Shown here piece after piece: positions 1-11,649 of a stretch of DNA of 64,000 nt. Within the stretch, counting starts at the first letter, position 1; every line of letters starts with the position of its first letter. The stretch covers positions 186,001 through 250,000 of the forward strand of contig KQ965745.1 of NCBI GenBank assembly GCA_001574975.1, given 5' to 3'. The DNA is from Gonapodya prolifera JEL478. Lineage: Eukaryota; Monoblepharomycota; Monoblepharidomycetes; Monoblepharidales; Gonapodyaceae. The notes under the pieces are model-generated. The model was given only the letters and a program-made list of their open reading frames with translations, ran no database searches and was not told the DNA's origin. A program made the translations under genes and the position numbers.

Positions 1-2077
1 GGAGCATCCACTTGAGAGAACTTCTCCCCCCCCAAAACGATTTTCCTCTTGCGCACGGATCCAGGCTGTTTGAGAGGGGAATTCCCTTGCCATCGTTCAA
101 CCTCTTTACCGACAACCCGTTCCATTACACGCTGCCGTCGTATGAGCTCACCCCATGTGAAATGAGTGTGGCACGACGGGCATGTGCCATCCACCGGAAG
201 AAGCGCATTCGGTAAAAGTGGTTGGGCTTTGGATCCTTTGGTCTTCGTTGGATTTCCAACCGTCTTTTCCACATTCTGTCTCCGATTGCCTATAACAAGT
301 TGGTTCTCTGTTACATTTCCAGAGTGATCTGGCTGATTCTCAGCGCCTTTGATCTGTGCCGTTGGAACAAACCAGGGGCCCACATGATCACCCGAGGAAG
401 GAGTATGGAGAAACCAGGCAGCAAGACAAGTTGAATGTGCGATACATGTGCAGCGTGGATAATGCGGACATATTATGTATCGCGTCGGCGACTTTGCAGT
501 ATTGGTCTCAGTTTCCGAGCTGCATCACACTGATGAGGCAATTCTCACCAAAACATCCACCTTCTCCCAGCAAACAATGCATTCTGGCAGGTCATTTTGC
601 CGATCCTTTGTTGCTCTGTTCGTCCGCATCATACCGTATCGATAAAGAATTTCGTCAAACATATCGGCGAGGTCAGACTCAAGCAAAGCTAGGATTTGCA
701 AAGAGATGTGAGCTTGCTCCGATCGTTCACAAAAGCGCAAGGTACCTTGTCTTCGCTTGCCTTCATCCCCAGTCCAAGGCCACGGCCACGCATCTGTGGC
801 AGAATTAGCAAAGCCAGCACCCCATTCCCCGATATTTTGCCATGTACCCCAAGTAATCCTGACGTGCCCCGGTAGGGGCCAGCAGCATGCTTCTGTCCAG
901 AGCGATCCGATGACTTCCGAGTGCAGTACATGAATGGATAGAGGCCAGCGCGACCAGTGCGGGAGCCGGAGAGCTACTGAGAGGGCAAGTAGCTTGTGGG
1001 AGAGGGTTGCGTGCCGATCGGAGAACGGTGGTACACCGAGGTGCACTCCAGAAGATGAAAGAATAGGTTCTGGAGGTGGTTGTTTAAAGTGTCGAGAATC
1101 TTGAGGATGCTGCCAAGCCCATTCAAACTGCGTATGTACCATGCTTGAGATTAAGAAAATCTTTCGAAATTTGCTGAGACAAACCTGCAACGCCGCATAC
1201 TGGTTGGGAAAGCCGTGAACAAAGAGTAGCATCTCCCTGACCATTGAGTTGGTCAATTATGAGAGAGATTTGAGTTTTCATGATTTCACATACCACGGTC
1301 TCTTTCGTTTCGTTTTCTTTGCGCCACCCTCAATTATTCCATTGTGCTGGCGAAATCGTCGGTAAGGGTCAGGTGTCGAACCGATGTACACATTATTGCG
1401 GGTGCGGAATTCCGGGTGACGCGAGCGGAGTAGGTAGCAGGCATAAAAGGAGGCGGGAGCAGCTGTGTATCACAGAAACGTAAGGAAAGCACTCTAAAAG
1501 TACGCGAAGGACACGACGCACCAGATCGGAGATCCGTGGGGGTTAAGGCCCGATTCCAATCCTCTTCTGTAATCTGTCGGGAAATCGCTTTCTCATCTAT
1601 ATAATCTCCATCTTTTGGATCGTCTCGCGATTCGTCGGACTCCAGAAGTGCCAGTTCCTCCATTGGGGTGTTTGACTTGGGTTTCCTTCGTTCGTTCCCT
1701 TTCACATCCACTTGTCCATCCGAATCAGAGGAGTCAGAATCAGATCCTGAGTCTGAAGAAGAAGATAAAGCAGAGGCTGGTGGGTTTTGAACACTGTGTT
1801 TGCTCGACCGCACGCCGGCGCAACTGGCTCGACCGCGGGCGCGTCCCGCCGCCGCCGATCCTCTGGCATTCGCTGTTTTCTTCATGAAGTTGTCGCCGCC
1901 GCCACTGGTCTCTTCCTTCTTGCGGCCCCGTCCGCGCCCTCTGCCTCCACCACCTCTTGATCCGCGCCATCCACCTGCGCCGCGTCCACCTCGAGCTTTC
2001 GGCTTGGGAATAGTCAGTTCTGGGAGTGAAGCGATTATCGCGTCCATTTCTGGATCCGAAAACGAATCGGAGTCCAT
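1..2077 (-). CDS. SLX1: SLX1 structure-specific endonuclease, catalytic subunit (3' end cut by window edge)
   Basis: Catalytic subunit of the SLX1-SLX4 nuclease, which cuts branched DNA in the nucleus. Seen: a GIY-YIG domain encoded at about 1470-1100 ([10 protein letters not shown], then [20 protein letters not shown], then [14 protein letters not shown], then FEWAWQHP), the classic SLX1 signature. It is followed by a C-terminal zinc-binding RING-like part: ECIVCWEK near 560, [20 protein letters not shown] near 440-490 and [18 protein letters not shown] near 110-160. At least four introns are needed; one joins LTPTDLRSG to [10 protein letters not shown] through a 58-nt intron ending near 1470. 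The ATG at 2077 opens a long N-terminal extension rich in Gly-Arg and then Ser-Asp, which is not part of the usual compact SLX1. The reading frame still runs open at base 1, so the stop lies outside the window. The identity is firm; exact splice sites are inferred by eye. Confidence 0.93.
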
Positions 2078-2111
2078 CGCTCCTGTGTTCAAATTGCGAA
2101 GACTTTCCTCA

Positions 2112-2135
2112 CCCGTTTTCCCGTTTTCCCGTTTT
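2112..2135. repeat. Three tandem copies of an 8-bp unit upstream of SLX1
   Basis: The 8-mer cccgtttt is repeated three times without a mismatch, 35 bases upstream of the SLX1 start codon. It lies in the short gap between SLX1 and the next minus-strand gene. It may be simple slippage DNA in the 5' leader; no function is claimed. Confidence 0.7.
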
Positions 2136-2223
2136 CATCGCACCAGCATTCTGCGAAACGTATTTATGTAATGGTTGCCGTGCCATATATTCACTTATGT
2201 ACATGGCAAAGAAAATTACAAGG

Positions 2224-3595
2224 CTACATGACTGCTCTCTTGATGTCTTGACCTCTTGTAGCAGAAATTCGCGCGTTTACCTTCGCAAGATCCTCTCCCG
2301 ATTTAACATTGGATCGAAGAGAGCTCAGTACTTTGAGTTTGATCCATTCTCTGCGCAAATACTTTGTCAATGGATTCACCCCAGTGAATTTCAAATAAAC
2401 CGCTCACTCTGCCGTAACTGCCGTCTCCATATGCGCCGCTGGTGGCATTTGTATTGTTTTTGGCGTCTTGATGGGATTGAGAAGTACCGAATTCTCTGGC
2501 CTCAGAAAGTAGACAAGAGAGTACCTCGTCAGGTGATTTTGGTGAGCAGGTGGCCGCACCACGCGATGGAAGTTGGAGCGAAGGTAGCCGTTCGTCCAAA
2601 ATTGCATCGCATCACCTGTAGTACATAGGTATATCACTGCACAGCAATCATGATTGACAGACTTGCTTACATACCGATATTCACAATGATAGCTCCCTCG
2701 TGATGGCGAACATATTTCCAGGTTCCTGCAAGCAAAACACCGTACATTAACGTCATCGTTTGACCTTCCGCATTACCAAGCGTGTACCATCGTTTAGTTC
2801 GATCTGCAGTCCCATCACAGGTTGCGAGAACACAAGAGTTGTTGTCCCAAAGTCAGTGTGTGCCGCTGGGGCGTTAAATGAAGATAAGCAGAGCAAGATA
2901 AAACCTTAACACCAGTGAATGATACGCACCCATTTTGAGCTGTTCTGCACTCTCATCTCCGCCACTTTGGACTCGAACCATCCTCAGTTGATCTCCACTT
3001 CGCTCCTGATATCTGTGATATTGCTTGAAGAATTCCTTCCCACCTTCTGCTAACGGTACTTCCACGACCTCGGCAAATATTTCGAGCAGTTCCGTGCAAA
3101 TTGCATGGCATCTACTGAGGAACGAGTCTAAAAACTCGCGATTTGATAATATCGGTTCCGGTTGTGGCAAGAGCCAGGTGTCTGTTTTGGGGGTATTGAA
3201 AAATTCGTTCCCATCTGGAGTCCCCTGTGAATCGAGCGTTTGTTGTCCCACAGCCTTGTAGCCAAAATAGTTTCCTTTGCCACGGGCCTCCATGTCGAAT
3301 TTCTTCTTTTCTTCCAAGGGAAGTGCGAACAAGTTTTTCGAGATCTCGAACGCGCGATCCACATCTTCACGCGAAATTGCAGGAAAGTTCACAATAGCGA
3401 AGAACCTTAAATTTACAATACCAATCTGTCAACGTGGGAAAGTGACATATAGCAGCGCTCGTACCCAATCTCCCGACAAGCCTTGTCAACTTGTGTTATC
3501 ACCTCATGTCGCCGGGGAGTGTTAAGAAGTGAAAGATCGATAACTTCAAGAGGCGCAAATTCAAGTTTGTCGGCAGTACTGTGCGTCGCAGCCAT
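2224..3595 (-). CDS. 2-oxoglutarate/Fe(II)-dependent oxygenase, isopenicillin N synthase-like fold
   Basis: Belongs to the large family of small-molecule oxidases that use 2-oxoglutarate, O2 and Fe(II); the substrate cannot be told. Seen: the N-terminal DIOX_N-type segment (EVIDLSLLNTPRR, then after an intron FFAIVNFPAISREDVDRAFE). The metal site follows, with His-x-Asp in AAHTDFGTTTLVF near 2850 and the distal His in NFHRVVRPP near 2570. RYSLVYFLRPEN carries the usual 2-oxoglutarate-binding Arg in its R-Y-S motif. The C-terminus TAEEWIKLKV is typical of the family and is reached by splicing out an intron near 2344-2412. ATG 3595 is chosen because the upstream in-frame codon at 3631 is TTG. 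The gene has about four introns and sits 146 bp upstream of SLX1 on the same strand. Alternative specific roles (ethylene-forming, gibberellin or thymine oxidase) cannot be separated by eye. Confidence 0.88.
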
Positions 3596-3756
3596 TGACT
3601 GGTACCGGAGCGCGTATGATTGCGGCAACACTTGTGCCGACCCAACCGCTCCGTGTGTCCACAGTTGATTGGCGATTGCTGTGAAGAATGTATTTTGTGA
3701 ATGGGAACAGAGTTTGTAAAGAATATAGTATACAAAACGACTAATTGCAATTTAGA

Positions 3757-6700
3757 TTAGTGTTGCTCCGCCTTTGCCCCCCCTTCTTCTTCCAGGACCA
3801 GTAGATGTCTGCCTTCTGGCACTTGGTCTCCAACTTTATAATTGATGCTTTTGACGATACCATCGTGTGGCGCTCGAATAACGTGCTGGAAGGAACACGG
3901 TTTCAGCGCAGCCCCCTTTCAGAAGACCGTTGTGAAGAACCCACCTCCATTTTCATTGCTTCCAACACAACAAGAGATGTGCCCTTCTGTACTTTATCCC
4001 CCTCTTTGACACCAATTGATATGATTCGACAAGGCATGGGGGCTTTCACACTACCTGCAGCCTCCATCTTGTGAGACTTGCCCATATGTTCCGGGACTGG
4101 CAAAGAGAACTGGTAGCTGTCACCGTTCACGAACACGGAGGCCGAGCCATCCGATTCTCCTACGGGAATGATCACGGCAGAGCAGGTCAAAATGCGGCTG
4201 GGAAGGGCGGGGTCTGATGGTTGGACGTCCAGCGACATTTGAGTGGTTGTGGCGGAGACAGACGACGAAATCGCAGTGGTCGATGAGGACCGAGACATGA
4301 TGGTGACGCGGGGGATTGTAGCGAAGGGCTCAGCGGCGGAGCCGTCGAAGATCTGACAGGAACAATATGAAAATGGGTCGATGAACAGTTCAATGTGCTA
4401 ATTAAAACCCACCTTGACACTGAACTCCTCCTTCCCTCCCTCCAAGAAGTGCACCTCCACGAACACTTTGCGTCTCCCAACCTTCCCAACCTCGGGTCCC
4501 CACCCCATATCCAGTCTTCGAGAACCAGAATAGTTGACGCCGAATCCTGCATATGCCTTCCACGGATCCTGATGATCCTTCTCAGGCAGAGCTCCCTCGG
4601 CCGCCAGCTGTCCAATTGCCGCCGCCACAACGTGCTCTGGTTCTGGAAGATCACTGGGAGGTGGCAAGAGCTCTCCCTTGCGAGCCGCAATGAACCCCGT
4701 GTCCAAGTCCACATCGATAAATCCTTGGTTTCTGCACAAACGACGCAAAAATTCCACATTTGTCCCGGGTCCCACAATCCGCGTTTCCCTCAGGGCGTCC
4801 TCCATACGTCTTAGAGCTTCAGGTCGATCTCGCCCCCAAGTAACCAGCTTGGCGATCATGGGGTCATAGAAAACTCCGACCGAGTCGCCCTGCTGAACGC
4901 CTGTTTCAACCCTTAGGAATTGAGTGGGCTCGGGGAACTTGAGGTGGAAGAGAGGACCGGGTGAGGGATAAAAGTTGCTTTTGAGGCGCATGGAATTGTC
5001 AACAGAACGTTGCGTAAAAGAAGTGTCAGGTTCTCACTTGTCGGGGTCCTCAGCATATATCCTGGTTTCAAACGCGTGCCCGTTTGGCTTGATATCTTCC
5101 TGCAACAAGGGCAGACGGTTTCCAGACGCAACCTGTTCAAGCACACAACCGAATCGTTCGGCATCAACAGTTTTATCCAACTCCAACTTTCTATCCCATA
5201 TCTCACCTCCAGTTGCCACTCCACTAAATCCGTCCCCGTCACCATCTCTGTCACAGGATGCTCCACTTGCAATCGAGTGTTCATCTCCATGAAGTAGTAC
5301 TTCCAGTCCTCCTCCCGCTCGCTCTGGATCGAGTCGGCGTCTAAAATAAATTCTACCGTGCCAGCTCCGCGGTACCCCACAGCGCGAGCGGCAGCAACGG
5401 CCGAAGAACCCATGCGGCTGCGAAGTGCGGGGGGAAGGTCAGGCTTCATGTTGGGTGAGGTGAAGAAACACGGTCAGACCCGGCAGACCGCACAATTCCT
5501 CCTAGACAAAACAAAAACTTACCGCTGGCGCCTCCTCGATAATCTTTTGGTGCCGGCGTTGTACTGAGCAGTCACGTTCAAACAGGTGAACCACGTTGCC
5601 GTGGGAGTCGGCAAAGACCTGAAGCTCGACGTGCCTGCAACGAGTAACATTCAGCAACTGAACTGTACCATTTGTGCGGCACTTCCACTTAGCACCCGTT
5701 GATACTCACCTCGGCCTCTTGAGATACTTCTCCACGAGCACCCTCCCATCTCCGAAGCTCCGCTCGGCCTCCCTTCGCGCACTCTCGAGCTGAGATCCGA
5801 ACTCGCCTTCGCTCTCCACGATACGCATTCCTTTCCCTCCTCCACCTTTGACGGCCTTGATGATCACTGGGAACCCAATGGACCGCGCCGAGGAAAGGAG
5901 GTGGTCTGGGTCTTGGTTGTCGCCGTGGTAGCCTGGGACGACGGGTACGTTGGCGGCTTCCATGAGATATTTCGATGCGCTGCAAAAGGTATTGAAATTT
6001 GAGTTATTGTCTCTATCGATTGGCTTCGAAGCCGAATACTCACGATTTCGAGCCCATGTCTCGGATCGCGCTCGAGGGCGGTCCGATAAAGACAAGACCG
6101 GATTTCGCGATGGCGTCGGCAAAGTCTGCATTCTCGCTAAGGAACCCGTAGCCTGGGTGAATGGCCTTGAAGTTGCCAAAGGGTTGGCTGTCATTGCGCT
6201 GACTAGATACTGGTGCGACGGAGACACTCACTTGGGCTCCCGATTGTTTGCAAACGCTAATGATCTTGTCTGCTTTGAGGTAGGACTCGGAAGATGGGGC
6301 AGGCCCGATGAGATAAGCTTCATCGGCCTGAAATGGAGTTGTTGAAAAGACGAAGACAACAAACCCATCCCAGGACATTCAGACTTACCAGTTTCACGTG
6401 CATAGCGTCCCTGTCCGCTTCAGAATACACGGCAACCGTCCTGATCCCCAGTTTCCTACATGTCCTGATGACTCGACAAGCGATTTCACCTCGATTGGCG
6501 ATAAGGATCTTCGTGAAGAGTGGTTTTCGATTTGCTTCAGCACTTGCAGTAGCTAGTAGTGAGAAAAATGCGCTCGTTGGTATCAGGGGCTTTCAAACGG
6601 ACAGATTCCGTCGGCGAGCGATGAGTAACGCCCTGGCACTCACCGCGGACGCTCGGCGCTACCGAAAAAGCACGAACTTGGGTAACGCGTGTGACATTTG

Positions 6701-6948
6701 ACGACGCCTTGGCGTGATTCTGCCGAATGCTCTGTGAAGCATTGAGTGAAGATTGTGAAATCCCGATTCGGGCCGAAGCAAGCCGGATCGCGTGAGCGCC
6801 GAGAGGGGAGACGGAGATGGATGATTGAGAGGCAGAAGGAGCCGCGATCGAGTCTATAGCAGCGGATAAGGAATGGTTGGCTGAACTTGACAGAGATTGG
6901 AGCGAGCGTGAAGCGACGACCACTCGAGAAAGCGACGGGAAAGACATG
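3757..6948 (-). CDS. MCCA: Methylcrotonoyl-CoA carboxylase alpha (biotin-carrying) subunit, mitochondrial
   Basis: Carboxylates biotin and carries it to the beta subunit, which makes 3-methylglutaconyl-CoA in leucine breakdown in the mitochondrial matrix. Seen in order: a Ser/Arg-rich presequence beginning [15 protein letters not shown] (ATG 6948); the biotin carboxylase domain with [50 protein letters not shown] and the ATP-grasp glycine loop [27 protein letters not shown]; a C-terminal carboxylase segment; and the biotinyl site EAMKME near 3950 followed by [11 protein letters not shown]. The biotin lysine is in AMKM. The [11 protein letters not shown] and HVIRAPHDG wording fits MCC better than propionyl-CoA carboxylase, but the two families are close. 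About eight introns. The beta subunit is not in the window. Confidence 0.9.
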
Positions 6949-8367
6949 TGTGGGATGGTGCAGCAGAGAGTGTGTGCTTTTTTCCTGGATGAACGCAGAG
7001 TTGCGGCGTGGGAGACGCCTTCAAAAGGGGTATGAAGTTTTCGGCAACAGGCCGGGGCGACGGTTGCCATGCCATGGCAAACATCCCACTGACGTGATCT
7101 TCGGTGAACCCTGCATAACGCTGCGTTTGCAACAAATGCGCAGCTGTCTTCGACAAGGGTTGAGAGCGCTCCCGGGGTGGGAAAAAGAATGTGGGAAGTT
7201 CGAGGCAACAGGAGCGGCCAACGTCTCGCAATCACATCCGATACAAAGTTATGATGGATGGTAACAAACTGGACACAGATGAAGTCCAGAAAAAGGAGCG
7301 CTACAATAACATCACACGTTGTCTTGCTCGGTCAATCTGCTATCCACCGTTCCACTGAGCACTAGAAACAATCTGCGGCACCACTTCAAAATCCCATCAA
7401 GACAAGCACAGCGTTTGATACCCCCACGCATGATTGCTCTGCCATTCGACTCGTAAAATTTAATGGGACAGAAAGTCTGGGGCAAATAGTGGTTCGGCGC
7501 CTGTCATCTTCCACGCAAGGGTGGGATTTCACACGTGTCTCGTGTAGCAAAAGCCACCAAAGGAAAGAGACCGCAATTGAATGTGCATGTCTATTGAAAA
7601 CAAAAGGATAACACTCCATACCCCACATAATATCAGTCATCGCAATCAAGAGAATCTTCACATCCAAAATGATCAACGAAAGGAAGAAAAGAACAGCCAT
7701 TTAGTCGCAATGAATCTGCGACATCACACAATTGTAAGGGAGAAAAGAAAAAAGAGAAAATTGTATCACGGATGAAGGGTTGACGTGTGGGAAAACTTCT
7801 AGAATTTCAGAAACAACATCCTTCTTTCCAATCTTCAACTCTCCAGGGCTCAAGGGCAGTGTCAAGACTGAGAAATACTCCTTGTCCATCACCGCCGCAC
7901 GGCCGCAATCCATCATCCTTCGTTGCGCGTTCTAGAGAAATCTACGAATTGAAAACGCAGATGATATCGCACACGATTCCAGGATAAAAGATGGTCCTTT
8001 CGACTAGGCAAATTTTTTTTCTTGTTTTGTTCTTTTGATGGCGTGTTTTCTGGGTTTTGGAACGTCCACTGCTTCTGGTGCCGTCACTCTCCGAACGTAA
8101 ATCCGCACCCGCACGACCACGACTTGATATTCCCTTCACCGAGTCAATCCCTTAAGAAAAGCAATCGGGCAGCCCACATCCCGTAACACATTGTCCAAAG
8201 TGCAGAGGTATTGTACGTAAAAGAGATGGAAAAAAGGGGGTGATTTGCGTGGATACGATTATGGGGTGGCAAACAAAACGTCTTGTGTGGTTTGAAAAGC
8301 AACTTGATCCCGACCGTCCTCCTCCAAGAAACTCTCGTCCCATGTCGTTCCCACCATCTTCCTACTT
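6949..8367. other. Intergenic region between MCCA and the SFP1-like gene
   Basis: About 1.4 kb with no convincing coding sequence on either strand. The right part must hold the 3' UTR of the minus-strand SFP1-like gene (A/T-rich stretches near 7730-7770 and 8010-8040) and the left part the promoter and leader of MCCA. Short open frames here lack recognisable motifs. No RNA gene was seen. Confidence 0.6.
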
Positions 8368-11300
8368 TCAGTTTCCCTTCTTGATCCCTTGGGCGGCTGC
8401 AGCCAACTGCGCCCCCGTCCTCGCCTGTGCGGCAGCTGCGACGGCCGCCCCCTCCTGCGACACCTGCGTTGCCTGCGCAATCACCGCCGACGCGTCTGCA
8501 AAGAGTTGCTGCAGATTGGCCACGTTGGGTGCACCTGCGGTCGTGGTCGGCGATGGTGTCGAAGCGGCACTTTGGCCGGTGGTGGTGTTGGTCGAAGAAG
8601 AGGATGGGGTTCCCAGTTGGACGAGAAGCTGCTGCTGCTGTTGAAAAATTGCCGCGGCAGCCTGCGGATTACTTTGGAACTGTTGCTGGAAATGAGCTAA
8701 GTAAGATAAAATACAACATCGTCAGTATTCGTAAGTGCCAGAAAACCCCACACTCAATTTACAAAACAGTTGTGCCGCAGCCTTTTGCAATGCGGCCGCA
8801 GTCTGCTGCTGGGACGCCAGGACCTTTCCGTCTCCCTTCACATGCCCGGCCCTCTGACCAGAGGCAACGTTCCTCGGCGCTGCTCTAGTCGCCGACGCAC
8901 CGCCTCTCGCAGCCACACCCTGCATTCCCGCCATGCGTGTTCCTGTCGCTCCAGAGTTCCCAGTATTGCCCGTCGGTCGAGATGTGGCGCTTTGGTTGGG
9001 CGCGGGGGAGCTTGTGCGAGCGGGAGACGAATCACCAGCGGCAATACCAGATGCGGGGAGAGGAACAGGGGCGGGCGGAGGAAGTACGAGAGGATCATAG
9101 CAGGAAGAAAGATCCCATTTCGGTTTGCCATCTTTGTCTGATGTGACTGGAACTTCTTCCGGGTGATGGTGCTCAAGGTGGTATTTCTGAAGGTGGTGGA
9201 GTTGGGAGACATGATCAGCGATGAGGATCTAAGCACTGTTAAGAAACGCTGTCTGCGCAACACACCAGCCCGTTCAGATTCTTGTACCTCTTTCCACAAG
9301 TCTCGATGCAGCATCGGTACGGTTTGTATATGTCCGGAACGTTCCGGCCTCTCTTACCGTTCCGACCTAAAAGGCCCGCGGGGATCGTTGACTTGGTCGG
9401 GTCCGGGTGGCCGTGCGCCTGTAGCAAAAAGTTGGGAGTCAGCAAATGTAAGACAAACTCCCATCCCACCCCCACCCTTGAACCCACCAGGTGATACTTG
9501 AGACCTCCTGGATTCTTGTACACCTTGTCGCAACCAGCGTGAGCACATATGTACTTCCTGTCTCCCTTGGGCCCCTTGATGATTCCCCTCCCCTCCATAA
9601 TGTACTCCTCTTCGTCGCCCTGCCAGTTGCCACCTCCCCACCGTCGGGCATTCCGATTCCTCATGTGAAGTGTGCCTGCGTCGGCCATTTTGGTCACAGC
9701 TTCGGTTGCAGGGCCATCGACATCCACCTCCTCGTCTTCCTCCTCATCTTCGTCGCCCTCCTCGTCGTCGTCCTCCCCTTCATCGTCCTCCGCACCCACA
9801 TCAAGCTCCTCCTCCTCCTCTGTCCACGATTCCACCAAAGACGTGCGCCCCGTTCGAGTGGATCCACCCCGCGCAGCGCCCCTGCCGCGGCCACGCGATC
9901 GTCTCGCACTCCTCCTCCTTCCATCCACCTCTTCCGCCTCTTCATCCTCTTCGTCGCCCTCCCCCTCGTCGGAGATTTCTTCGACATCCTCGGCAATTTC
10001 CATACCTGTACCATCGTAGCCATCGCTCTCATCCTTATTCCTGTTGCGCCCGCTCCGCCTCAACCCTCCTTCAACCCTACCGCCTTGCTGGCCAACCTCA
10101 TCTCTCCGCAGCACCCCGCCTTCCACCAGACCCGGAGCGATCCCCAAAGGTGGCGAAGGGGGCACGGCCACATCCGAATCACTTGCCGCCGGTCCCACCC
10201 TGTGAACTCCGCCCGCGTTTCCGGTGTCGATCCCTTCGTGGACCATGTCGTCGTCGGGTGTAACAAGCTCGCCCAGCGTGCGGTGCCAAAAGGCCGCGTC
10301 GGCGCGCAGGGCCGTCGCGTGGCCGGTAGCGTGGTGGTGTTGGGGTGTGTGGGAGTGACGAGGGTGGAGTTGCGTCTGCGCGATCGTGGTTGGGACGTAT
10401 GGCGGGAGGTGGCGGTCGGGTGGGGACGGCGTGTGGTGGAGCTCTTCCGGGCTGGGGGAGTGATTAAGCGTGTACGTGTTGAAAAATTGGAGCAAGGAGG
10501 TCGACCAAGAACTCGCTCCAACTCACGTGACATCCCCCATTTCCGCCGCCCCGAAAAATCCCATCGCATCGTCGCCGTCCATAACCATTCCATCATCCAT
10601 TCCACCAAAGTCCGTCTCGACGCCCTCGAACCCATCCCCATCCAAATCCATGTCGACGTCGAGATCCCACATGCCCATGACACCTCCCGCACCTCCCTGA
10701 TCGTCTCCGACCCCAGGTCGTCCAGACTGTCCCTGCGCCGCTGCCCTGGCGGCCGCAATGGCCTCGGCGACTCCGGGCGGTGCAGGGTCGGCGTCCATCT
10801 GGTGCTGCTCTTCCCAGTGCGTGACAAGCGAGTGGAGGTCGTCGAGAACGAGCCCGCAGCAGCGGAAGTCGCGGCAGAATTCAGTCTCGAAGTGAGGGAG
10901 ATCTTTGAAGGAGCCCGTGGTCAGGCTGCGGGCGAGCTCGCTGAAGTGGGGAGGGACATGGGGAGGGGAGAGAAACAGGTAAAGAAAATGGTAGCCATGC
11001 ATGTCAGTAAAGAGTGCCGCCGGATCTGCGGCCGGTCGCATGTCTCCCTCGCATTCCGATCGGAATGACATCCGTTTGAACGAAGTCTTCCGCATCGCCG
11101 TTCCGGGCACTTTCTCCGACGGAAAGTGGTCTGCATCCAGTCATGCCATTTTGCGAGTGCCGTGCGAAGAAAACTTTACACTTCCGCGGCCTCCTTGGCC
11201 TTGACGTGCGGGCTGCCGCACCAATCTCGGAATCTTCCGCCGACAGTCTCCACGCTCTCACGGTCGCCGGAAACGCACCCGAAAAATTGCTGGCCAGTGA

Positions 11301-11649
11301 TTGAATGCTTCATCCCATTAAAGCTCGTCCCGAGCGAGTTCTTCCAACTGGACGCGGGGACCTGGTGGTGGTGATGGTGATGGATTGCCATTGGCACAGG
11401 CAGGGCGAGCTGGTTTGGGCCTGAGCCAGACAGTCTCCTCGCGAGTGCAAATGCGTTTGAGGACAGCCTGCGAGATTGAAGATGTCGTTGTTGGGAGGGC
11501 GAATGGGACATGAACTGGTCGGAAGATTTGGGCGGCGATGCGCCTGAGCCTGAAAGAGGCATGGTTGAAGCGCCCGGCGGAACCACGAACGGCATGATGT
11601 TGTTGTTTGGGAAGAAGTTCAAGTTCTGGTGAGAGACTGTCGCGGACAT
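8368..11649 (-). CDS. Sfp1-like C2H2 zinc-finger transcription regulator
   Basis: Resembles fungal Sfp1, a nuclear regulator of ribosome-production genes and growth. Seen: a variable N-terminus with a His run (six His, encoded near 11370); an Sfp1-type upstream finger with FCRDFRCCGLVLDDLHSL then HWEEQH (near 10800-10880); long acidic and Ser/Gly/Arg-rich linkers near 9700-10050; then two C-terminal C2H2 fingers. Finger one is YICAHAGCDKVYKNPGGLKYHL joined by splicing to AHGHPD. Finger two is CGKRYKNLNGL joined by splicing to KYHLEHHH. The KNPGGLKYH and KNLNGLKYH wording is that of the Sfp1 family. The tail is Gln/Ala-rich (QQQQQQLL near 8640) and stops at 8368. ATG 11649 is the first in frame. 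At least five introns. The acidic linkers are longer than I would expect from yeast Sfp1. Confidence 0.85.

Noticed and set aside
9491-11068. A 525-residue open frame on the plus strand opposite the Sfp1-like gene
   Set aside because: It is the complement of the acidic and Ser-rich linkers, whose skewed codons (GAG, GAC, GAA) leave the other strand free of stops. It has no domain, while the minus strand carries clear zinc fingers.
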